Shown one piece after another: positions 54,380-64,000 of a stretch of 64,000 nt of DNA. The notes below the pieces were generated by a model. That model ran no database searches, was not told where the DNA came from, and worked only from the letters and a program-made list of their open reading frames with translations. A program made the translations under genes and the position numbers. Within the stretch, counting starts at the first letter, position 1. Each line of letters begins with the position of its first letter. The stretch is from NCBI RefSeq assembly GCF_013113835.1, contig NZ_VTYQ01000007.1:186001-250000 (forward strand), read 5' to 3'. This stretch comes from Vibrio sp. RE88. Its GTDB lineage: Bacteria > Pseudomonadota > Gammaproteobacteria > Enterobacterales > Vibrionaceae.

Positions 54380-55405
54380 ATGAAGGGATTCATCAAACTC
54401 ATTATCGGTAATCCAATCGCTTTGATTGGTAGCATTATCATCGGCATCTTCTTGTTTATTGCACTTGCAGCACCTCTGCTCACTAAACACGCACCGGACA
54501 AGCGTACAGGTAATCCACACGAGTACCCAGCGTTCATTGTGAAATCAGCCCAAGCCAACCCAGACGGTTGGGTGGCAGAAAACCTGGCGACAGACCGCCG
54601 AACGCTGTTGATGTCGAAAAAAGCCGATCACACACTTGGCACCACCCGTATGGGACGCGATGTCTGGTCGCAATTTGTCCATGGTGCCCGAGTATCACTT
54701 GCCGTAGGTTTTGGTGCCGGTATTACCGTGTGTTTCCTTGCGACTGTGATCGGTATTTCCGCAGGTTACTTCGGTGGTCGTGTCGATGACTTTTTAACTG
54801 CAGCTATGAATATCATGCTGGTCATTCCACAGTACCCTTTACTATTCGTACTAGCCGCTTTCATTGGCGAAGCCGGGCCATTAACCATCGCGTTGATCAT
54901 TGGCCTGACTGCCTGGGCCTGGGGCGCTCGGGTAATTCGTTCACAAACTCTAGCTCTACGTGAGAAAGAGTTCGTTAAAGCCGCAGAAGTACTCGGAGAA
55001 TCGTCTTGGCGCATCATCTTTGTCGAGATCCTACCTAACCTAATCCCAATTGTGGGCGCAAGTTTCATTGGTTCAGTGATGTACGCCATCATGATGGAAG
55101 CGACGATTTCCTTCCTAGGATTAGGTGACCCTAACACCGTCAGCTGGGGCATCATGCTCTATAACGTTCAAACCTCCTCCTCAATGCTAATTGGCGCTTG
55201 GTGGGAACTGTTTGCACCATGTGCGGCCCTTATCCTACTCGTTACTGGATTGGCATTACTTAACTTCGCTGTAGACGAAATTGCTAACCCGCAGCTGCGC
55301 TCGCACAAAGGGATGAAGCGTTGGAAAAAGCTAGCCCAGCAAGACAAAAAAGAACGTGAGCCAGAACTGGCACCACAAAATGCACTTTGGAGCGGAGATA
55401 AATAA
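54380..55405 (+). CDS. Chitobiose ABC transporter permease (DppC-type)
   Basis: 341 residues, six membrane helices, with an extra soluble stretch after the first helix (about residues 34-85), as in OppC-type permeases. The EAA motif region is LALREKEFVKAAEVLGESSWRIIFVEILPNLIP. The tail is charged. Tightly packed with its neighbours: two-base gaps on both sides. Confidence 0.93.
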   Translation: MKGFIKLIIGNPIALIGSIIIGIFLFIALAAPLLTKHAPDKRTGNPHEYPAFIVKSAQANPDGWVAENLATDRRTLLMSKKADHTLGTTRMGRDVWSQFVHGARVSLAVGFGAGITVCFLATVIGISAGYFGGRVDDFLTAAMNIMLVIPQYPLLFVLAAFIGEAGPLTIALIIGLTAWAWGARVIRSQTLALREKEFVKAAEVLGESSWRIIFVEILPNLIPIVGASFIGSVMYAIMMEATISFLGLGDPNTVSWGIMLYNVQTSSSMLIGAWWELFAPCAALILLVTGLALLNFAVDEIANPQLRSHKGMKRWKKLAQQDKKEREPELAPQNALWSGDK

Positions 55406-55407
55406 TC

Positions 55408-56391
55408 ATGACAGCACCACTCATTTCTATCCGTAACTTATGTGTTGATTACATCACAGCAGCAGGCGACGTTCGCGCCTGCAACAATGTCAGCTTTGAT
55501 ATCGCTCCCGGTGAAGTCTTTGGCTTAGCGGGCGAATCAGGCTGCGGAAAATCAACGGTCGCGTTCTCGTTAATGCGACTGCACAAGCCGCCAGCATTTA
55601 TTACCGGTGGCGAAGTCATCTTCAATGGCGAGAACATCCTCAATTACAGCGATGAAAGAATGCAAGCCTTTCGCTGGAGTGAGATGTCCATGGTGTTTCA
55701 GAGTGCGATGAATGCGCTGAACCCAGTGTTGCCAATGGAAGAGCAATTTTGCGACGTGATTATGCGTCATACCAACATGACGCGTGAGCAAGCACGTAAA
55801 CGCGCAGAAGGGTTACTGGAGATCGTAGACATTCATCCGAGCCGTTTGACTGACTACCCTCACCAGTTCTCTGGCGGTATGCGCCAGCGCTTGGTCATCG
55901 CCATTGCCCTCGCACTGAATCCTAAAATGATCATTATGGACGAGCCAACCACTGCTTTAGATGTTGTGGTACAACGCGAGATTCTTCAGAAGATCTACGC
56001 TCTGAAAGAAGAATTTGGTTTCTCTATTTTGTTCATTACCCATGATCTTTCACTGATGGTCGAATTCTCAGATCGCATCGGCATTATGTACTCCGGTGAG
56101 TTGATCGAAGTGGCGCCATCGAAGCAAATTTTAGAAAGCCCTTACCACCCGTACACCAAAGGGCTGGGAAGCTCTTTCCCTCCACTCACTGGTCCAAAAA
56201 CGAAGTTGACCGGTATCCCTGGCAACCCACTCAACCTGCTGGAAATTCCACAAGGTTGTCGATTCCAAGCACGATGCGATCGTGTCCACGAAGCCTGTAC
56301 CAAGATACCAACTCAACTGAAACAAATAGAGCCAAGTCGTTTCTCAAACTGCCACCTATATGGTGAGCCAATAGCCCAAGCCAAACTCTAG
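55408..56391 (+). CDS. Chitobiose ABC transporter ATPase 1 (DppD-type)
   Basis: 327 residues. Walker A GESGCGKST, signature SGGMRQRL, Walker B IIMDEPTTALD, switch His in FITHDLSLM. The C-terminal oligopeptide/dipeptide-type extension has the Cys-containing stretch CRFQARCDRVHEAC. In related DppD proteins such cysteines hold a [4Fe-4S] cluster, and four Cys are in range here. Confidence 0.94.
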   Translation: MTAPLISIRNLCVDYITAAGDVRACNNVSFDIAPGEVFGLAGESGCGKSTVAFSLMRLHKPPAFITGGEVIFNGENILNYSDERMQAFRWSEMSMVFQSAMNALNPVLPMEEQFCDVIMRHTNMTREQARKRAEGLLEIVDIHPSRLTDYPHQFSGGMRQRLVIAIALALNPKMIIMDEPTTALDVVVQREILQKIYALKEEFGFSILFITHDLSLMVEFSDRIGIMYSGELIEVAPSKQILESPYHPYTKGLGSSFPPLTGPKTKLTGIPGNPLNLLEIPQGCRFQARCDRVHEACTKIPTQLKQIEPSRFSNCHLYGEPIAQAKL

Positions 56392-56427
56392 CGCTGGAAG
56401 ACAAAAACATAACGATTACTGGAGACA

Positions 56428-57426
56428 ATGATGAGCAAAGAATTTGGTGAACTACTGGTGGAAGGGAAAAATCTAGTTAAAGACTTCCCGATTAACAGTA
56501 ATGCGCTGCAACAACCCATGATGCGCGCGATAAACGACGTATCTTTTAAAATGTACAAAAGCCGAGGCTTGTCAGTGGTTGGCGAGTCAGGCTCAGGCAA
56601 ATCGACTACCGCCAAGATGATCGCCAAGATGTATGCCCCAACCAGCGGTACCATTGAATACAAAGGACGTGATATCCAGACCATTGGCTCTCGTTCTGAT
56701 CTGATGGCCTATCGCGAAGGCGTGCAAATGGTCTGGCAAGACCCATTTGGATCTCTAAACCCAACCCATAATATTTTCCATCATATTGCCCGCCCATTAC
56801 TGATCCATAAAAAGGTCAAACCGGGGAATAAAAAGGAATTGGAAGAGCGTGTCTACGACTTACTTGAACAAGTGGGACTCATTCCTCCTAAGGAAACCGC
56901 GCAAAAATTCCCGCACCAACTTTCTGGCGGCCAACGCCAAAGGGTCAACCTAGCGCGCAATATTGCCGTGGGTGCTGAGGTCGTGCTCGCTGATGAACCG
57001 ACATCCATGTTGGATGTCTCGATTCGCGCGGGCGTGCTCAACCTGATGGAAGAGATGAAATTTGAAAAGCAGATGTCACTGCTCTACATCACTCATGACA
57101 TCGCAACTGCGCGCTACATCGCTGAAGACCTTGCCGTAATGTACGTCGGTCATATGGTCGAGTGGGGAGATACAGAAGAGATCATTCACAACCCTCAACA
57201 TCCATACACTCAATTACTGGTTTCCGCTGTACCGGATCCAAGCAAATCGATCCATGAGCAACTAAAAGGCAATAAAGGTGAGATCCCTCTTTGGACACCC
57301 AATTCCTTAGGCTGTCCGTTTGCTGGACGCTGTCAGCATGCAACTAACCAATGTCGTGAACAGTTGCCAGAAGTCACTCAACTATCAGACAACCACTTTG
57401 TGCGTTGTTACCTATATCAAAGCTAA
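56428..57426 (+). CDS. Chitobiose ABC transporter ATPase 2 (DppF-type)
   Basis: 332 residues. Walker A GESGSGKST, signature SGGQRQRV, Walker B VLADEPTSMLD, switch His in YITHDIA. The C-terminal extension has CPFAGRCQHATNQC, again the Cys-rich motif of this subfamily. It starts with two adjacent ATGs; either may be used. Together with the previous gene it forms the ATPase heterodimer. Confidence 0.94.
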   Translation: MMSKEFGELLVEGKNLVKDFPINSNALQQPMMRAINDVSFKMYKSRGLSVVGESGSGKSTTAKMIAKMYAPTSGTIEYKGRDIQTIGSRSDLMAYREGVQMVWQDPFGSLNPTHNIFHHIARPLLIHKKVKPGNKKELEERVYDLLEQVGLIPPKETAQKFPHQLSGGQRQRVNLARNIAVGAEVVLADEPTSMLDVSIRAGVLNLMEEMKFEKQMSLLYITHDIATARYIAEDLAVMYVGHMVEWGDTEEIIHNPQHPYTQLLVSAVPDPSKSIHEQLKGNKGEIPLWTPNSLGCPFAGRCQHATNQCREQLPEVTQLSDNHFVRCYLYQS

Positions 57427-57482
57427 AACCATATTGAAGCCAGCCTAAGAAGCTGGCTCATCAGATTCACTCGGAGATTTTA

Positions 57483-59204
57483 ATGCTGCTACTTACTAAC
57501 CATATTGGTTATGAATCCCTGGGACCAAAACAGGCTATTCTGATGGCAGATGTACCCAACCTACCATCTTCCACTGCCCTTTTGGTGTGTGCAGATAGTC
57601 ATCAGACTGTTGCGTCACTGGATGTCGAGACTGGCACTCGAGTCGCAAATTGGCACCAGGGATATTTTTTTCGCATTGATTTTTCCAACGTGAAAACACT
57701 AGGGCGCTACTACCTCAAATACAATAGTTGTCAGTCCTCTATTTTTTTGATCGATCAAGATCTGCTCTTCACCTCCACGCTTTCAGACGTACTGCACTAT
57801 TTTAAATCCCAACGCAGCAGCGGCATCTATGATCGTCAGGATCAAAACATACCGCTATTAAACAGCAGTCAAACTGTCGACGTCCGTGGCGGATGGTACG
57901 ATGCCTCTGGTGATGTCAGCAAATATTTAAGTCACCTCTCTTATGCCAACTACTTGAACCCACAACAAGTTCCAATGGTGGTGTGGAATATACTCAAAGG
58001 TCTTGAGCTATGTGAGACCAGCTCAAAGCTGGCAGCATTTACGCAGTTACGTCTCAAAGAAGAGGCTTTATTCGGTGCCGACTTTCTAGTTCGGATGCAG
58101 CACGAGTCCGGATTTTTCTATACCACTGTATTTGATAAGTGGTCGAAAGACCCAGAGCAACGTGAGATATGCTCTTACGCAACGCAAGACGGCCACAAAT
58201 CAGACGACTTTCAGGCCGGTTTTCGTCAAGGCGGTGGGATAACCATCGCAGCATTAGCGGCAGCAGCACGTTTGGATACCCATGGCGAATTTACCACTCA
58301 GCAACACCTTGATGCTGCTGAGTCCGGTTACCACCACCTGAAAGAACTCAATTGCCACTACCTCAATGATGGCAAAGAAAACATCATTGATGAGTATTGC
58401 GCACTGATGGCCTGCGCTGAACTGTACAAAACGACACAAAGGCATTTCTATCTTGAAGAAAGCCGATACTGGGCGGCACGTTTAACGCAGCGACAGCAGT
58501 CGGATGAACTTATCCAGAAGTTCTGGTCAGCGAATAACGATGGCTCACGCCCTTATTATCATGCGGCGGAGGCCGGATTACCTGTCATTGCTCTGTGCCT
58601 GTATTTAGAGATCGAAGATGATCCACAACGACGCCAATCAACAGTCGACACCATCACACATGCCTGTCAATTTGAGCTGTCGATCTCCACTAAAGTCGCC
58701 AACCCTTTTGGCTACCCGCGTCAGTATGTAAAAGGCGTCAACCAAGCAAAACAAGACGCTTTCTTCATCGCTCAGGATAATGAGAGTGGCTATTGGTGGC
58801 AGGGAGAAAATGCCCGTTTAGCGTCATTGTCCGTGATGGCGTACCTCGCTCAGCCACATCTATGCGACGCCGAGCAAAAACATAAGCTCAACCAGTTTTC
58901 CCAAAATGCTCTCAATTGGATTCTCGGCCTCAACCCGTATGACATGTGCATGTTAGATGGGCACGGACGCAACAACCCTGACTACTTACCACACCTTGGA
59001 TTTTTTAATGCCAAAGGAGGGATTTGTAACGGCATAACGGCAGGGTTCGAGGATTCAGAGGATATTGCATTTAACCCGGTCGGACAAAAGGACGACATGC
59101 TACAAAACTGGCGCTGGGGCGAGCAATGGATTCCTCATAGTGCGTGGTACTTACTTGCCATCATGGCTCAGCAAGCTCATTTCAGTCGCGTAGAGGAGCA
59201 GTAA
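57483..59204 (+). CDS. GH9 family glycosidase, probable exo-beta-glucosaminidase
   Basis: 573 residues, no signal peptide, so cytoplasmic. An N-terminal Ig-like domain (about 1-85) is followed by the GH9 (alpha/alpha)6 barrel with the catalytic-base segment GGWYDASGDVSKY and C-terminal motifs HGRNNPDYLPH and GQKDDMLQNWRWGEQW. It occupies the place of the V. cholerae gene annotated as endoglucanase-related. A related Vibrio GH9 enzyme was shown to be an intracellular glucosaminidase acting on GlcN-containing disaccharides, so that role is more likely than cellulase. Confidence 0.85.
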   Translation: MLLLTNHIGYESLGPKQAILMADVPNLPSSTALLVCADSHQTVASLDVETGTRVANWHQGYFFRIDFSNVKTLGRYYLKYNSCQSSIFLIDQDLLFTSTLSDVLHYFKSQRSSGIYDRQDQNIPLLNSSQTVDVRGGWYDASGDVSKYLSHLSYANYLNPQQVPMVVWNILKGLELCETSSKLAAFTQLRLKEEALFGADFLVRMQHESGFFYTTVFDKWSKDPEQREICSYATQDGHKSDDFQAGFRQGGGITIAALAAAARLDTHGEFTTQQHLDAAESGYHHLKELNCHYLNDGKENIIDEYCALMACAELYKTTQRHFYLEESRYWAARLTQRQQSDELIQKFWSANNDGSRPYYHAAEAGLPVIALCLYLEIEDDPQRRQSTVDTITHACQFELSISTKVANPFGYPRQYVKGVNQAKQDAFFIAQDNESGYWWQGENARLASLSVMAYLAQPHLCDAEQKHKLNQFSQNALNWILGLNPYDMCMLDGHGRNNPDYLPHLGFFNAKGGICNGITAGFEDSEDIAFNPVGQKDDMLQNWRWGEQWIPHSAWYLLAIMAQQAHFSRVEEQ

Positions 59205-59205
59205 C

Positions 59206-60081
59206 ATGACTCAGTATTTTGTCGGAATTGATGGTGGAGGTACATCTTGCCGAGCACGCATCAGGGATCAACACGGTAAGCGACTTGGAGAAGGTAAAAG
59301 TGGCAGCGCCAATATTCTTTTAGGGGTCGATGTGGCACTTCAGTCGATTGTCGACGCGGTCACAATCGCTGCACAAGAAGCCGGACTCGACTCATCTCAG
59401 CTAAAACACATGCATTTAGGATTGGCTTTGGCTGGTGCAGAACAAAAATCTGCTTGGCAGGAGTTTATGGCTCAAGCTCATCCTTTCGCTTCCATCGTAC
59501 TCAATACCGATGCTTATGGGGCTTGCTTAGGCGCACACAATGGCGACAGTGGCGCGATCATGATTGCTGGAACAGGATCTTGTGGCATTTATTTGTCCGG
59601 CAATGAGCAGCATGTTGTAGGGGGACGAGAGTTTCCTATTTCCGATCAAGGCGGTGGCGCCGTGATGGGCCTGACACTGATTCAAAAAGTGCTCCTTGCT
59701 GAAGATGGTATTGGTGAAAAAACACCTTTATGCCAAGAAGTTATGACCCACTTCTCCAACGATGTCGACCAAATTGTTAGTTGGTCGAAAAACGCCTTAC
59801 CCCGTGACTATGGCCAGTTTTCGCCAATGATTTTTCGCCATGCGGCCCAAGCCGATTCATTAGCTATCTCGTTGCTTCAGCAAACTGCAGCCGACATTGA
59901 AATGTTCATTCTCGCCTTACATAAAAAAGGTGCCAACCGAATCTGCCTAATGGGCAGCATAGCAGAACGTATGCATGACTGGCTTTCGCCTCCCGTTCAA
60001 CAGTGGATTGTTGAACCCCAGTTTGATGCCATTGAAGGGGCATTAATGTTGGCTGGCAAACCAGAGCATAACCTGTATTAA
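59206..60081 (+). CDS. gspK: Amino sugar kinase (BadF/NagK type), probably GspK
   Basis: ATP-dependent sugar kinase of the ASKHA fold, 291 residues. Phosphate loops GIDGGGTSCRARI and MIAGTGSCGIYL, with a conserved GGREFPISDQGGGAVMG segment and an adenosine-loop region near LMGSIAERM. It begins one base after the GH9 stop. The V. cholerae protein in this position was reported to prefer glucosamine; GlcNAc is the alternative substrate. It feeds GlcN-6-P or GlcNAc-6-P into central metabolism. Confidence 0.87.
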   Translation: MTQYFVGIDGGGTSCRARIRDQHGKRLGEGKSGSANILLGVDVALQSIVDAVTIAAQEAGLDSSQLKHMHLGLALAGAEQKSAWQEFMAQAHPFASIVLNTDAYGACLGAHNGDSGAIMIAGTGSCGIYLSGNEQHVVGGREFPISDQGGGAVMGLTLIQKVLLAEDGIGEKTPLCQEVMTHFSNDVDQIVSWSKNALPRDYGQFSPMIFRHAAQADSLAISLLQQTAADIEMFILALHKKGANRICLMGSIAERMHDWLSPPVQQWIVEPQFDAIEGALMLAGKPEHNLY

Positions 60082-60091
60082 AGGGGATACC

Positions 60092-61999
60092 ATGAGTTAT
60101 CGTATTGACCTCACCGTTCTGTCAGAGCATAAGCAATACTGTCGATTTGGTCTGACGCTACACAATCTGTCGGATCAAGCACTAAACAATTGGCATTTGC
60201 AGTTCATCATTGACCGCTACATCCTTCCTGATAGCTTTAGTCATGGTTCGATCAAACAAACAGGCAGCTTTTGCGTTGTTACTCCGGATAGCCACACACT
60301 CGACGCAAATCAGCATTATTACTGCGAATTTAGCATCAATACAGCGCCATTGCGCTTTTACACTGACGGCCTCAAAGATGCTTTGATTGTCAGTGACAAT
60401 GGTGCCAGTGAGTTAGCTGTGACGTTGACGCCTATTGCTCTCGCCTCCCCCTATCAAGAGCGCACCCAACTTGACCCGATACCTGCTGCGGAGCACTCAA
60501 TGATCCCGGCACCCAACCAGATCAGTTATCAGGGTGGTAGCTTTCATTTATCGACCACCAGCCAGATTACCCTGCAAACTGCGCAAGCCGAAAAAGCCGC
60601 GACTTGGCTGGAGGAAGAGCTGACCAATCTATTCGGCTATCAGGCCAAGGCCATTGGTCAAAGCGAAATCCTGTTTCGCAATAATCCAACGCTGGATGAA
60701 AGTCAGTATCAGCTTATCGTATCCGCTACAGGTGTCAGGATTGAATCGGCATCGGCAGCAGGTTTCGTACATGCCAGTGCCACGTTAATGCAACTTATAA
60801 CACAAGGTAACGACCAGTTATCAGTACCTTATGTCAAGGTAGTGGATAAGCCTCGCTTTAAATACCGAGGCATGATGCTCGACTGCGCTCGCCATTTCCA
60901 TTCAATCGACGATATCAAACGGTTAATTAACCAACTCGCTCACTACAAGTTCAATACTTTTCACTGGCATTTAACCGATGATGAAGGCTGGAGACTGGAG
61001 ATCAACGCTTTTCCTCAGCTCACGCAAGTAGGGGCATTTCGGGGAAGAGAATCGAAACTCAAGCCGCAGTTTAGTCATCTTTCGCCAGTATATGGCGGGT
61101 ATTATTCTCAGCATCAGGTAAGAGAAGTGATTGCTTATGCTCAAAAGCGAGGCATTACCGTGATTCCTGAAATTGATATTCCGGGTCACTGCCGAGCAGC
61201 GATTAAAGCCCTTCCTGAATTGCTTCTCGACCCGAGCGACAAATCGGAATATCGCAGTATTCAGCATTACACCGACAATGTTCTCTCTCCTGCAATACCG
61301 GGGACTTATGAGTTTCTCGATAAAGTGCTTGAAGAGGTCGCCAGTCTATTTCCAGCCCCTTGGGTTCATATCGGTGCAGATGAAGTGCCTGATGGCGTTT
61401 GGCTTCAGAGCGCAAATTGCCAAGCATTGATGGAATCTGAAGGTTACCAGAATACCAAAGAACTTCAGGGGCACCTGCTGCGATATGCCGAGCAAAAATT
61501 ACGCTCTTTGGGCAAGCGCATGGTCGGCTGGGAAGAAGCTCAGCACGGAGATAAAGTCAGCAAAGATACCGTGATTTATTCTTGGTTGAGTGAAGAGGCA
61601 GCCCTCAAGTGCGCCAAACAAGGTTTCGATGTTGTCCTACAACCGGCCCAATCCACCTATCTGGATATGGCACAGGATTATTCCCCGGAGGAACCAGGCG
61701 TCGACTGGGCGAATGTCATTCCTCTCGAAAGCGCGTATCGCTATGAACCTCTGGCCGATGTTCCAGAAGAAGACCCAATCCGTAAACGTATTCTCGGTAT
61801 TCAGTGCGCTCTATGGTGCGAACTTGTCTCCCACCAGCAACGGCTGGACTACATGGTGTTCCCTCGCCTAACAGCAATAGCTGAAGCTTGCTGGACAATG
61901 AAACAACATCGCGACTGGCACGACTATCAAGCAAGGCTGAAAGGCCACTTATCTTTACTCGATAAACAAGGCATCAATTATCGCAACCCTTGGAAGTAA
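60092..61999 (+). CDS. Cytoplasmic beta-N-acetylhexosaminidase (GH20)
   Basis: 635 residues, no signal peptide, so it should act inside the cell on imported or aryl N-acetylglucosaminides. A beta-rich N-terminal domain of about 120 residues, a GH20b-like domain (about 135-250) and the catalytic TIM barrel (about 255-610) follow each other. The catalytic pair is Asp430-Glu431 (HIGADEVPDGVW). Other barrel motifs are MMLDCARHFH, FHWHLTDDEGWR and PEIDIPGH. It matches the V. cholerae operon position. Confidence 0.93.
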   Translation: MSYRIDLTVLSEHKQYCRFGLTLHNLSDQALNNWHLQFIIDRYILPDSFSHGSIKQTGSFCVVTPDSHTLDANQHYYCEFSINTAPLRFYTDGLKDALIVSDNGASELAVTLTPIALASPYQERTQLDPIPAAEHSMIPAPNQISYQGGSFHLSTTSQITLQTAQAEKAATWLEEELTNLFGYQAKAIGQSEILFRNNPTLDESQYQLIVSATGVRIESASAAGFVHASATLMQLITQGNDQLSVPYVKVVDKPRFKYRGMMLDCARHFHSIDDIKRLINQLAHYKFNTFHWHLTDDEGWRLEINAFPQLTQVGAFRGRESKLKPQFSHLSPVYGGYYSQHQVREVIAYAQKRGITVIPEIDIPGHCRAAIKALPELLLDPSDKSEYRSIQHYTDNVLSPAIPGTYEFLDKVLEEVASLFPAPWVHIGADEVPDGVWLQSANCQALMESEGYQNTKELQGHLLRYAEQKLRSLGKRMVGWEEAQHGDKVSKDTVIYSWLSEEAALKCAKQGFDVVLQPAQSTYLDMAQDYSPEEPGVDWANVIPLESAYRYEPLADVPEEDPIRKRILGIQCALWCELVSHQQRLDYMVFPRLTAIAEACWTMKQHRDWHDYQARLKGHLSLLDKQGINYRNPWK

Positions 62000-62087
62000 C
62001 TTTTGCTGACGGCCATAGCCCTTAGCAGTTTTCTCTAGCAAATACATTAGGCCGCTGTCTCAGTGGCTGTAGGAAAAGGAATAAAAC

Positions 62088-64000
62088 ATGAAATACGGCT
62101 ATTTCGATAACGAGAATCGTGAATACGTCATCACTCGCCCTGACGTACCTGCGCCATGGACAAACTACCTAGGCACTGAGAAGTTCTGTACGGTTATCTC
62201 GCACAATGCGGGGGGCTATTCGTTCTACAACTCGCCAGAATACAACCGTGTTACTAAATTCCGCCCGAATGCGACCTTCGATCGCCCAGGACATTACGTT
62301 TATCTGCGTGATGATCAGACAGGGGATTACTGGTCAATCTCATGGCAACCAGTGGCCAAAAGCCTAGATGAAGCAAACTACGAAGTCCGTCATGGCTTGT
62401 CATACTCTAAGTTCAAGTGTGAATACAGCGGCATTACCGCGACGAAAACACTCTTCGTCCCTAAAGGCGAAGACGCGGAAATTTGGGATGTGGTGATCAA
62501 GAACACCTCTGACAAACCACGTACCATCAGCGCTTTCTCTTTTGTTGAATTCTCTTTCAGCCATATCCAATCTGATAACCAAAACCATCAGATGTCTCTG
62601 TACTCCGCAGGTACGACTTACAATGAAGGCGTAATTGAATACGACCTGTACTACAACACCAACGACTTCGAAGGTTTCTACTACCTTGCTTCGACGTTTT
62701 CTCCAGATTCTTACGATGGTCAGCGTGACAGCTTCCTAGGTCTTTACCGCGACGAAGCTAACCCAATCGCCGTCGAAATAGGCCAATGCTCCAACACGGC
62801 CCAGACTTGTTATAACCACTGTGGTTCTCTGCACAAGCAATTCACCATCCAACCGGGTGAAGAAGTTCGCTTTGCTTACATTCTAGGTATCGGCAAAGGC
62901 AATGGTGAGCGCCTGCGTGCTAAGTACCAAGACCTAGCAGAAGTCGACAACGCCTTCGCTGGTATCAAAGCCCACTGGGATGAGCGTTGTGGCAAGTTCC
63001 AAGTGAAATCGCCAAACGAAGGTCTAGATACCATGATCAATGCATGGACACTATACCAAGCTGAAACCTGTATCGTATGGTCTCGTTTTGCATCCTTCAT
63101 CGAAGTGGGTGGTCGTACTGGCCTTGGTTACCGCGATACCGCACAAGACGCAATTTCAGTCCCTCATGCCAACCCAGCAATGACACGCAAGCGTATCGTT
63201 GATCTACTGCGCGGCCAGGTGAAAGCGGGTTATGGCCTGCACCTATTCGATCCAGACTGGTTCGATCCAGAGAAAGCAGACGTGAAACCGTCTAAGTCAC
63301 CAACGGTTGTTCCTACGCCATCCGACGAAGACAAGATCCACGGCATTGAAGACACGTGTTCGGATGACCACCTATGGTTAGTGCCAACCATCTGTAAGTA
63401 CGTAATGGAAACCGGCGAACACAGCTTCTTCGACGAAACGATCCCTTACGCAGATGGTGGCGATGCAAGCGTTTATGACCACATGAAAGCAGCATTAGAC
63501 TTCTCTGCAGAGTACGTGGGTCAAACCGGCATCTGTAAAGGCTTACGCGCAGACTGGAACGACTGTCTAAACCTAGGCGGTGGCGAATCTTCAATGGTGT
63601 CGTTCCTCCATTTCTGGGCTCTGCAAGAGTTCATCGACCTAGCCAAGTACCTAGGTAAAGACGCTGACGTTGAGAAATACACCGAAATGGCGGCAAATGT
63701 CCGCGAAGCGTGTGAAGCACACCTTTGGGATGACGAAGGCGGTTGGTACATCCGAGGTCTCACCAAGAGCGGCGACAAAATCGGTACAGCGCAACAAGCG
63801 GAAGGTCGTGTCCACCTTGAGTCAAACACACTAGCTGTACTCTCTGGCGCGGTATCTCAAGAGCGCGGTGAGAAAGCAATGGATGCCGTAGATGAGAACC
63901 TGTTCTCTGAATACGGCTTACACCTCAACTCACCGTCTTTCGCCACACCTAACGATGACATCGGCTTTGTTACACGCGTTTATCAAGGCGTGAAAGAAAA
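62088..64000 (+). CDS. chbP: N,N'-diacetylchitobiose phosphorylase (GH94), 3' end missing
   Basis: Splits (GlcNAc)2 with phosphate into GlcNAc-1-phosphate and GlcNAc, saving ATP. The ATG at 62088 follows AGGAAAAGGAA; 637 codons are present and the gene runs off the right edge (the family has about 800 residues). The catalytic general acid is Asp492 in RADWNDCLN, the same number as in the characterised V. proteolyticus enzyme. An N-terminal beta-sandwich (about 1-265), a linker helix region and the start of the (alpha/alpha)6 barrel are visible. A phosphoglucomutase-like gene is expected next. Confidence 0.96.
   Translation, partial: MKYGYFDNENREYVITRPDVPAPWTNYLGTEKFCTVISHNAGGYSFYNSPEYNRVTKFRPNATFDRPGHYVYLRDDQTGDYWSISWQPVAKSLDEANYEVRHGLSYSKFKCEYSGITATKTLFVPKGEDAEIWDVVIKNTSDKPRTISAFSFVEFSFSHIQSDNQNHQMSLYSAGTTYNEGVIEYDLYYNTNDFEGFYYLASTFSPDSYDGQRDSFLGLYRDEANPIAVEIGQCSNTAQTCYNHCGSLHKQFTIQPGEEVRFAYILGIGKGNGERLRAKYQDLAEVDNAFAGIKAHWDERCGKFQVKSPNEGLDTMINAWTLYQAETCIVWSRFASFIEVGGRTGLGYRDTAQDAISVPHANPAMTRKRIVDLLRGQVKAGYGLHLFDPDWFDPEKADVKPSKSPTVVPTPSDEDKIHGIEDTCSDDHLWLVPTICKYVMETGEHSFFDETIPYADGGDASVYDHMKAALDFSAEYVGQTGICKGLRADWNDCLNLGGGESSMVSFLHFWALQEFIDLAKYLGKDADVEKYTEMAANVREACEAHLWDDEGGWYIRGLTKSGDKIGTAQQAEGRVHLESNTLAVLSGAVSQERGEKAMDAVDENLFSEYGLHLNSPSFATPNDDIGFVTRVYQGVKE

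Overview
The window is a chromosomal segment of a marine gammaproteobacterium, almost certainly a Vibrio. The main evidence is a ChiS chitin sensor whose key residues fall at exactly the V. cholerae numbers (His469, Asp772), followed by the full diacetylchitobiose uptake and degradation operon. An OmpU-type porin between greA and dacB, and a RocS-like PAS-GGDEF-EAL protein beside the ubiTUV genes, agree with this. No insertion sequence, prophage or CRISPR array is visible.

Layout. 1-1041: 3' part of gltD. 1148-1576: a DUF1499 lipoprotein. 1629-8546 (minus strand): the translation/transcription operon secG - tRNA-Leu(GAG) - initiator tRNA-Met - rimP - nusA - infB - rbfA - truB, with strong hairpins between metY and rimP. 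8761-14054: yhbS/ubiT (minus) divergent from a RocS-like c-di-GMP protein, ubiU and ubiV (plus), the set for oxygen-independent ubiquinone synthesis. 14125-18266 (minus): lysS, prfB with its programmed frameshift, and brnQ. 18560-20614 (plus): trmN6 and srmB. An ERIC-like palindromic repeat lies at 20762-20882 beside prfC (20883-22472, minus). 22695-24746: a membrane GGDEF-EAL protein. 24748-31573: rimI, holD, glmM, folP, ftsH, rlmE and greA (all minus), with yhbY on the plus strand. 32100-34684: ompU and dacB. 34663-37089 (minus): tyrS, then a structured leader with a 14-codon leader peptide, then a short MgtE-type transporter. 37218-42746: an M23 endopeptidase facing an RND efflux pair. 42931-47270: erpA, hemL, a 39-residue Cys-rich membrane mini-protein, an AI-2E-family permease and rsmC. 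47465-64000 (plus): chiS and the chb operon, cut off inside chitobiose phosphorylase.

How the genes work together. The right end is one functional unit. ChiS senses chitin oligosaccharides through the periplasmic binding protein (51538-53220). An ABC importer (53391-57426) brings in disaccharides. A GH9 glucosaminidase, a sugar kinase, a cytoplasmic GH20 hexosaminidase and a GH94 phosphorylase then split and phosphorylate the sugars. The upstream region carries two near-identical 15-bp repeats exactly 30 bp apart, good candidates for ChiS sites. The left half is mostly housekeeping translation, RNA modification and envelope genes.

Least expected features: the peptide-plus-hairpin leader of the MgtE-type gene (35545-35783); an unannotated Cys-Cys mini membrane protein (44866-44985); a short ORF overlapping the ompU start codon; the ERIC-like element; and a gene order in which truB abuts gltD rather than rpsO-pnp, and glmM is 17 kb from secG. 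All calls are from reading the sequence; no database search was run.
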